Shown piece by piece: positions 58,652 to 64,000 of a stretch of 64,000 nt of DNA; within the stretch, counting starts at the first letter, position 1; every line of letters starts with the position of its first letter. The stretch lies in NCBI RefSeq assembly GCF_003025615.1, contig NZ_PYMJ01000019.1, positions 1 to 64,000 of the forward strand, read 5' to 3'. The DNA is from Photobacterium frigidiphilum. Lineage in GTDB: Bacteria > Pseudomonadota > Gammaproteobacteria > Enterobacterales > Vibrionaceae. A model generated the notes under the pieces. That model was not told the DNA's origin. It made no database searches and was given only the letters and a program-made list of their open reading frames with translations. The translations under genes and the position numbers were made by a program.

Positions 58652-59263
58652 TCAATCTTTAGCATTGGCTGTCAGTAAGAATGGGAAGTGCCAGATGTCT
58701 TTACGACGCCCGAAGGTGTAAGCCAGCAAGAAGCCGATAAGTAATGCGGCGATAATGAGCCCTCGAACAATGCTGGTCATTTCTTCTATCTGGTTATTGG
58801 CATTCTCGAGTAGCTTACCGTGTTCCAGTGTAATGCGCATAAAACCAATAATGTTATCGCCAGAAAAAATGGGTTCCACAATTTGTTGGCGTCCAAAGCT
58901 TGCTATTGCTAAGGGTGTCGATAGCCCAGTGACTTGTTCAAGTGGCATAGCCTCTTCAGTTTTCGCAAGGGTAACGCCCTCTAAATCATAGATACTGGCA
59001 TCTAAAATTAAGGCTTCTTGCGAGACTTGCTGAACAAGGGCTTTTAATTTGTCTTGGTTATTATCGACAACATCTTTTGAAGCACTCTCGGCGGCTTGAC
59101 GAACAACTAGGCGAGACAATGACTGTGTTTGTTCACTGAGCACCTCGTAGTTACGTATATTCACATCAGAGCCATACTCCAGCATGGCAACTAAACCGCC
59201 CAGACTGAAAACTAAGACAAATAATTGCCATACTCGCTGTAATCGTGTTTTCTTTATTTTCAT
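58652..59263 (-). CDS. AhpA/YtjB-family (Smp) membrane protein
   Basis: Small inner-membrane protein, function poorly defined, encoded divergently from serB in many gamma-proteobacteria (old name smp). The 203 residues have one N-terminal helix (about 10-30), a periplasmic region of about 120 residues resembling a CHASE or sensor-like fold (ILDASIYDLEGVTLA, VEPIFSGDNIIGFMRITLE), and a second helix (about 165-185) followed by a short tail. This is the layout of a truncated sensor without an output domain. The start is the ATG at 59263. The 277-base divergent gap before serB holds no gene. Confidence 0.8.
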   Translation of the reverse strand: MKIKKTRLQRVWQLFVLVFSLGGLVAMLEYGSDVNIRNYEVLSEQTQSLSRLVVRQAAESASKDVVDNNQDKLKALVQQVSQEALILDASIYDLEGVTLAKTEEAMPLEQVTGLSTPLAIASFGRQQIVEPIFSGDNIIGFMRITLEHGKLLENANNQIEEMTSIVRGLIIAALLIGFLLAYTFGRRKDIWHFPFLLTANAKD

Positions 59264-59540
59264 AATAACCAACGTAATTCAGTTATAAGCTTGGTAGAGT
59301 AGATGCATATTGTCTTATTCTACACTGCAAAATCAAACGATTGCCATATTGGGGCTTGCCCAAACAAATTGCAATAGGGTACTTTGATAGTAACAGCAAA
59401 GAGTAACTTGGGCGTGAAAGTGCCATCAATGGCTATAATAGAATGTAATTGCGCATAGCGTGTCATTATAAATAGCTTGGATTATGAATAAATAACAATC
59501 ACGCCCAAGCTGTTTTTGAATTAAATGGATAGAAACAAAC

Positions 59541-60506
59541 ATGGATGAGCAACAACTACTTAAAATCAAAAAGCACACTTCGCTTAACAAGCGTTTCCCT
59601 CAAATATTAGCGGTACCTAATTCAACCAAGCAGAAAGCATCATGGTTATTGTACGGTCGGCATATTACTGAGCTTGATGTCTATAAGATCGGAGACAGTG
59701 CAAGACAAGAGCTGGATATTGTCGCAGCATGGAAAGTGGGCTCATACGATGCATTGTTGATTGGGAATGAATTAACCGATGAATATGCAGCGGCTGTTAT
59801 TAGCCAAAAGCTGGATTTTTCTCGTACCTCTGATTTGCCCGATTTGCTTGAACCTGGGCTGATAGTGATGGATATGGATTCCACCGCGATTCAAATCGAA
59901 TGTATTGATGAAATTGCTGTTCTAGCAGGGGTTGGCGAGCAAGTTGCAGAAGTAACAGAACGTGCAATGCAGGGCGAATTAGATTTTGAGCAAAGCCTTC
60001 GTCAGCGTGTTGGGGCTTTAAAAGGTTCAGATGAATCGATTCTTGAAACCGTTCGTTCAACATTACCCATGATGCCTGAGCTGCGAGAGTTGGTGGCGAC
60101 ATTGCATGGATATGGTTGGAAAGTTGCCATTGCATCGGGTGGATTTACCTATTTCTCTGATTACCTAAAAGATGAGTTGCACTTAGTTCATGCTCAGTCG
60201 AATACGCTAGAAATTGTGGATGGCAAGCTAACGGGTAAAGTGTTAGGTGATGTTGTTGATGCGCAAGCAAAAGCCGATATTCTGTATGAGCTTGCTGATG
60301 AATATGATATTGAACCGCATAATACGGTTGCTGTTGGTGATGGCGCGAATGATTTGGTGATGATGGCGGCTGCAGGTTTAGGGATTGCCTATCATGCGAA
60401 ACCAAAAGTCGAAGCCGATGCGTCTGTTGCTATTCGTCATGCGGATTTAGGTGGGGTACTGTGTATTTTATCCGCATCGTTAATGCCACAAAATGTGAGT
60501 TGGTAG
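59541..60506 (+). CDS. serB: phosphoserine phosphatase
   Basis: Final step of serine synthesis; HAD superfamily. The 321 residues have a non-catalytic N-terminal region of about 105 residues and the HAD core with the nucleophile in VMDMDSTAIQIECIDE, motif II in AIASGGFTYFSDYL and motif III in VGDGANDLVMMAAAG. Normal length for the enteric type. The repeat copy at 60511 starts just after its stop. Confidence 0.95.
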   Translation: MDEQQLLKIKKHTSLNKRFPQILAVPNSTKQKASWLLYGRHITELDVYKIGDSARQELDIVAAWKVGSYDALLIGNELTDEYAAAVISQKLDFSRTSDLPDLLEPGLIVMDMDSTAIQIECIDEIAVLAGVGEQVAEVTERAMQGELDFEQSLRQRVGALKGSDESILETVRSTLPMMPELRELVATLHGYGWKVAIASGGFTYFSDYLKDELHLVHAQSNTLEIVDGKLTGKVLGDVVDAQAKADILYELADEYDIEPHNTVAVGDGANDLVMMAAAGLGIAYHAKPKVEADASVAIRHADLGGVLCILSASLMPQNVSW

Positions 60507-60510
60507 CTAT

Positions 60511-60586
60511 ACCCATCTAGACAAACATCTGACCATTTACTTATTCTTATATGGCCATTACCGCTATCTTTGCGTATTACGGCATT
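60511..60586. repeat. dispersed intergenic repeat, copy 2
   Basis: Begins ACCCATCTAGACAAACATCT and shares ordered blocks with 53381-53454 (see that entry). It starts five bases after the serB stop and its left edge also contains TATACCCA, the outer end of the palindromic repeat family at 21518. Confidence 0.6.
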
Positions 60587-60604
60587 AACTATTAAGTACG
60601 AGTA

Positions 60605-60646
60605 ATAAAAAAGGACCATGATATGTCAACTCATGGTCCTATTTTA
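60605..60646. terminator. terminator of the PilZ gene, probably also of serB
   Basis: AGGACCATGA-(nine bases)-TCATGGTCCT. On the minus strand it is followed by six T, and on the plus strand by ATTTTAT, so it best serves the minus-strand PilZ gene. Confidence 0.85.
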
Positions 60647-60671
60647 TGCTCTATATAATACGGCTAAAGGC

Positions 60672-63074
60672 TTAATTAATTTCGAGTCTAACCAGCACTT
60701 CATCCGTAACATCGAACATTTCACCACTGCCAATTAATGACGTAAACTCGACTTCTAATGCGCGTGCACGGTGCATTGTTAAGCGTGCCAACTGCCCTAA
60801 CTCTTCACCAATTAATGCCGTCATTGGATTCAGAACAGGTACCGCAGTGATACGAATTGCAATGAACTCACCTTGTTGGCGGGCTTTTTTGACAAAGTTG
60901 ATTCGTTGCTCTAAATCATCAAACTCATCTAACAATTTACTCTCAATATGCTGGACAGAGTCACCTTGACGTTGCACCCAAAGGTAAAGTTCATGCACGA
61001 ATGGTTGACGAATTTCAACCGGACGCATGGTTTCAGCCAGCATTCGTTGTACCCGATTTTTAAAAATAGGCTGTAACGAAAATCCCTTGCCGTCTGCTAA
61101 CTGATTAAACAACTTCGCGAGGGCGGGTAATGGGAAATTACAGCCAATCGCTTTTACGGTGACTTTGTGATTAATCTTTTCAGCAAAATAAGGCACACAA
61201 TTAAGGCGTGTTAGTAACATTTGGTGCATGGCTAATAATAGCGGGCCTTTGGGGAAAGTCTCTTTAGATAAAAGCAGTTTTTCTTCATTATGATTGATTA
61301 ATCGTCGTAAGAATTGCTCGCCTTTTAGAGCGTCTTCACCACTGCCAGACGTTAATTGAATGTTAAGGCAGTCTGGACTGATTCTAATGATGCGGTAAGG
61401 CATTTTATCTAATGATGAATTTGTATCTAACTTGTGTAACTGGGTAAATTTAACAATGACACTGTCGTCTTTCTTCGCGGCTAGTGGCAGGGCAAGACTG
61501 AGGTTTAACCCGCGAGTGGAGAAGTCGATAGAGGCTCCGAGTACATTACCGAGTTCTGGGTGTTGGATCTCTACTGGGGTTTTAAATTTAAAACGATCTT
61601 CACTTCGCTGTGGTTTGGGATCGAAAAATACGCCTTTTGCTTGGCAAATTGGATCGCGCTGGTGTCTAAACACATGCAAGGCTTTTGACGGTAATTGCGA
61701 TTTAATGCTTAATCTGTAATCTTGCTGTGCTTGGTCATTGGTTAGGTTTTGCATGACCCCGATATGCGTTAAATGCTGGAATTGTTCCACCATTTCAGGT
61801 GCAACATCTTGCAGACGTTCTAGATCATTCGATCCGATTGGGTATACCGTTATACGTGTGACTCGCCAGCTTTTACGCGTTGCCCCTATTTGCCAAAAGA
61901 GCTGTCGTTGTTCTTGGTTCATCTCTGGCAGTGCTGCAGAGTAGAAAAATTTCTTATGATTATGCTCGTGGTAAAAGCTGTAAATCAGAGTACTACATTG
62001 CTTCAACCCTGCTTTGCCAAGGGTTGCCATCCGTGCTTCTGACAGAAGGTGGTTGATAACGGGCTGGTTTCGTTCGTCGTGCCAATCTTCCCAAATATTT
62101 TGATTATGCTCGGTTAACAGGCTGTATTTTAGTTCCGCGCCAGAGAAAAATAATGGCAAGCTGGCGGTATGTTTTAAGAAGCAATGCTCATAGCCTTTGG
62201 TTCGGGCTTGAATCACTTTGTCTTCATGATTATTTCGAGAGCGGCTCGTGTTCAGATTTTGATTCAGCTTGATGGTGTCTTTCATTACTTGGTTATCACT
62301 CAGTAGCGTTAAGCGTAACCATTTGAAGCTGTCGTTATCTTTATTATCATCAATGCCAAGAATGCGGTATTCAATGTCTTTCGCAAGGCGAGCATCATGA
62401 CATTTTTCTGCCAACACTGGAAAACTGGCTTTCACCGTTTGACCAAGATTATATTTAAAGGCCGATGGCACTTTAAATTTAGCCCCTGAATAGGAGAGGT
62501 CAGACGTCACCCCATGCACGGCTTGACCAAAAGGAAGACGCAGATTCACTTGCGTCGATATTTGTAAACGGTTTTCTTCACGTGTTAAATAATGACCAAA
62601 ACGAATCAGATTTGCATCAAATTGAGTATCTTGTTTTGTTTTTTCGATGGTTTGTGGTTTGAGTTTTTCTTGATGATGCAGCACGCGAAAGTTATTACGA
62701 GTATTGATTAAAGCTTCATATAATCCGACCCGAAATTTGCCACCGTATATTTTTATACGTTTGTGATAAGTATTGATCGCGACATCATCTAACCAATGGG
62801 TGAGACCGTGAAGATCATACGGGCGGCATTCTCCTTTTACTCGACCGCGAAGATCAACGATTTGCTGGCAAGGTGCCATTATACGCTTTATTTCGAGTTT
62901 GAGCTGAAGGCGGGTTGGGCCTGTTTCCTCATACGTTAGCATTAAAAAGACATCGTCGAAGTCTTCACTATCGTAAACGGGGATGAGTTGCTCGATTAGT
63001 CCTTTATATTCGTCCAGTAACATCTTATTTTCTGATACATTACTTGTGCTTCTATTATCTGCATTTTGCAGCAA
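60672..63074 (-). CDS. double-PilZ-domain c-di-GMP receptor
   Basis: Soluble 800-residue protein. Two PilZ domains are visible, each with both c-di-GMP motifs: RxxxR at 165-169 (REENR) with DLSYSG at 192-197, and RxxxR at 490-494 (RSEDR) with DFSTRG at 517-522. The N-terminal 150 residues and the C-terminal 240 residues have no domain I can name. A large PilZ protein between serB and radA corresponds to what I recall as PlzC of Vibrio cholerae; there it binds c-di-GMP and affects motility and infection. It is divergent from radA. No membrane helix or catalytic motif is visible, so it is likely an effector. Confidence 0.88.
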   Translation of the reverse strand: MLQNADNRSTSNVSENKMLLDEYKGLIEQLIPVYDSEDFDDVFLMLTYEETGPTRLQLKLEIKRIMAPCQQIVDLRGRVKGECRPYDLHGLTHWLDDVAINTYHKRIKIYGGKFRVGLYEALINTRNNFRVLHHQEKLKPQTIEKTKQDTQFDANLIRFGHYLTREENRLQISTQVNLRLPFGQAVHGVTSDLSYSGAKFKVPSAFKYNLGQTVKASFPVLAEKCHDARLAKDIEYRILGIDDNKDNDSFKWLRLTLLSDNQVMKDTIKLNQNLNTSRSRNNHEDKVIQARTKGYEHCFLKHTASLPLFFSGAELKYSLLTEHNQNIWEDWHDERNQPVINHLLSEARMATLGKAGLKQCSTLIYSFYHEHNHKKFFYSAALPEMNQEQRQLFWQIGATRKSWRVTRITVYPIGSNDLERLQDVAPEMVEQFQHLTHIGVMQNLTNDQAQQDYRLSIKSQLPSKALHVFRHQRDPICQAKGVFFDPKPQRSEDRFKFKTPVEIQHPELGNVLGASIDFSTRGLNLSLALPLAAKKDDSVIVKFTQLHKLDTNSSLDKMPYRIIRISPDCLNIQLTSGSGEDALKGEQFLRRLINHNEEKLLLSKETFPKGPLLLAMHQMLLTRLNCVPYFAEKINHKVTVKAIGCNFPLPALAKLFNQLADGKGFSLQPIFKNRVQRMLAETMRPVEIRQPFVHELYLWVQRQGDSVQHIESKLLDEFDDLEQRINFVKKARQQGEFIAIRITAVPVLNPMTALIGEELGQLARLTMHRARALEVEFTSLIGSGEMFDVTDEVLVRLEIN

Positions 63075-63169
63075 ATCTTAAGTGTGTAGTGAGATTAATC
63101 GATTAAAAACGTCTTTTAGCCGTAATTTCGATAAATATTGAGTGTTTGATCAATAAATTAGGATACAAA

Positions 63170-64000
63170 ATGGCAAAAGTGAAGCGCGCTTATGTGTGTA
63201 GTGACTGTGGGGCTGACTTTCCTCGTTGGCAAGGACAATGCAGCGCATGTGCCGCATGGAATACTATTACAGAGTTTACGGTCCCTAAAACAAAAGCAGC
63301 GATAGGCTCTGTGGGTGCTGCAACCAGCTATGCAGGTGCTTCAACCAAAGTACAGAAATTGTCTGAAGTCGAAAACAAAGATTTACCGCGTTTTAGTTCA
63401 GGTATTGGTGAGTTTGATCGCGTGTTAGGTGGCGGTATTGTACCGGGGTCAGTATTACTCTTGTGTGGTGATCCGGGGGCAGGTAAATCAACCTTACTAT
63501 TGCAAAGTATTGGGGCGGTAGCAGCAATAAAATCGGCATTGTATGTGTCTGGTGAAGAATCTATTCATCAGATCTCTCAACGCGCAGAACGATTAAAAAC
63601 CCAAAACATTGATAAAATTAATGTTGTCGCTGAAACGTCTGTTGAGCAAGTATTGCATTTAGTGACTCAACTGAAAGCTGAATTCGTTATTATTGATTCG
63701 ATTCAAACCATGACGGTCGCACACAATGATTCAGCGGCTGGTAGCCCAAGCCAAGTCAAAGAATCTGCGGCAGCCTTAACGCGTTTTGCCAAGACGGAAG
63801 GCGTCACCTTCTTAATGATTGGCCATATTAATAAAGATTCGAATGTTGCAGGCCCTATGCAGTTAATCCACATTGTGGACGGATTGTTTGCTTTATCTTC
63901 GACATCGGATGAAAAGTTTCGCGTATTACGTACTTCTAAAAACCGTTTTGGTGCCGATTCAGAATCGTGTTTCTTTGCAATGACCGAACAAGGCATGAAG
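63170..64000 (+). CDS. radA: DNA repair protein RadA, N-terminal 277 codons
   Basis: RecA-like ATPase and helicase that drives branch migration in recombination. Runs off the window edge without a stop. Visible parts: C4 zinc finger CSDCG...CSAC (Cys 10, 13, 24, 27), Walker A in GDPGAGKST (100-108), Walker B region FVIIDSIQT, and the RadA-specific KNRFG motif (257-261). The C-terminal Lon-like domain lies beyond 64000. TAGGA lies about five bases before the ATG. Divergent from the PilZ gene across a 95-base gap. Confidence 0.94.
   Translation, partial: MAKVKRAYVCSDCGADFPRWQGQCSACAAWNTITEFTVPKTKAAIGSVGAATSYAGASTKVQKLSEVENKDLPRFSSGIGEFDRVLGGGIVPGSVLLLCGDPGAGKSTLLLQSIGAVAAIKSALYVSGEESIHQISQRAERLKTQNIDKINVVAETSVEQVLHLVTQLKAEFVIIDSIQTMTVAHNDSAAGSPSQVKESAAALTRFAKTEGVTFLMIGHINKDSNVAGPMQLIHIVDGLFALSSTSDEKFRVLRTSKNRFGADSESCFFAMTEQGMK

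Overview
The window is a stretch of chromosome from a marine gamma-proteobacterium of the family Vibrionaceae, most likely a Photobacterium. The pointers are an HlyU-type ArsR regulator next to rpsT and murJ, an OmpU-type porin between dacB and greA, a sodium-dependent phosphate carrier, NhaA/NhaR, a GlgX debranching enzyme, a two-PilZ protein between serB and radA, and moderate AT content. Genus and species are inference; no ribosomal RNA is present. Almost every gene is conserved housekeeping, but the intergenic regions carry several regulatory elements and dispersed repeats.

Layout. 1-126: 3' end of an IS3-family element. 165-4603: ion homeostasis (nptA, nhaA with a small secreted protein, nhaR) and hlyU. 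4713-12734: rpsT, then murJ-ribF-ileS-lspA-fkpB-ispH. 12858-18585: dapB and carAB, with a 525-base control region before carA. 18729-19975: a leader with a 17-codon reading frame followed by a CBS-less MgtE-like magnesium transporter. 20064-29754: dacB, ompU, greA, yhbY, rlmE, ftsH, folP, glmM, secG. 29766-29985: tRNA-Leu(GAG) and initiator tRNA-Met. 30164-40231: the translation and RNA-turnover cluster rimP-nusA-infB-rbfA-truB-rpsO-pnp-nlpI. 40341-45696: oxygen-independent ubiquinone genes ubiUV and ubiT-yhbS, separated by a PAS/GGDEF/EAL gene. 45886-48523: holD-rimI-prfC. 48701-51844: glgX, a DUF5363-like small protein and a YjjV-type TatD nuclease. 52065-58560: nucleoside uptake and catabolism (nupC, deoC, deoA, deoB, deoD). 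58652-64000: ahpA/ytjB, serB, the double-PilZ protein and the 5' part of radA.

How the genes work together. The nupC-deoCABD block imports nucleosides and turns them into ribose or deoxyribose phosphates for central metabolism. Its nupC promoter shows two CRP-like sites 52 bp apart, the layout used for CRP/CytR control. UbiU, UbiV and UbiT are the known set for making ubiquinone without oxygen; all eight iron-sulfur cysteines of UbiUV are present. The gene between them encodes a c-di-GMP enzyme with intact GGDEF and EAL motifs, and a c-di-GMP receptor with two intact PilZ motifs lies near the end of the window. The nusA-pnp cluster keeps the expected control structures: attenuator-like hairpins before rimP, a hairpin in the rpsO leader and a long stem before pnp.

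The best candidate for something undescribed is the magnesium-transporter leader at 18729-19126. It has a recognisable promoter and a well-placed Shine-Dalgarno site for a short acidic, proline-containing peptide whose codons base-pair with sequence just past its stop. That is the arrangement expected of a translation-coupled Mg2+ sensor, and the transporter itself lacks the CBS domains that sense Mg2+ in classical MgtE. Next in interest are a perfect tandem 13-bp operator-like repeat before nupC, three copies of an octamer before carAB, and two families of dispersed intergenic repeats.
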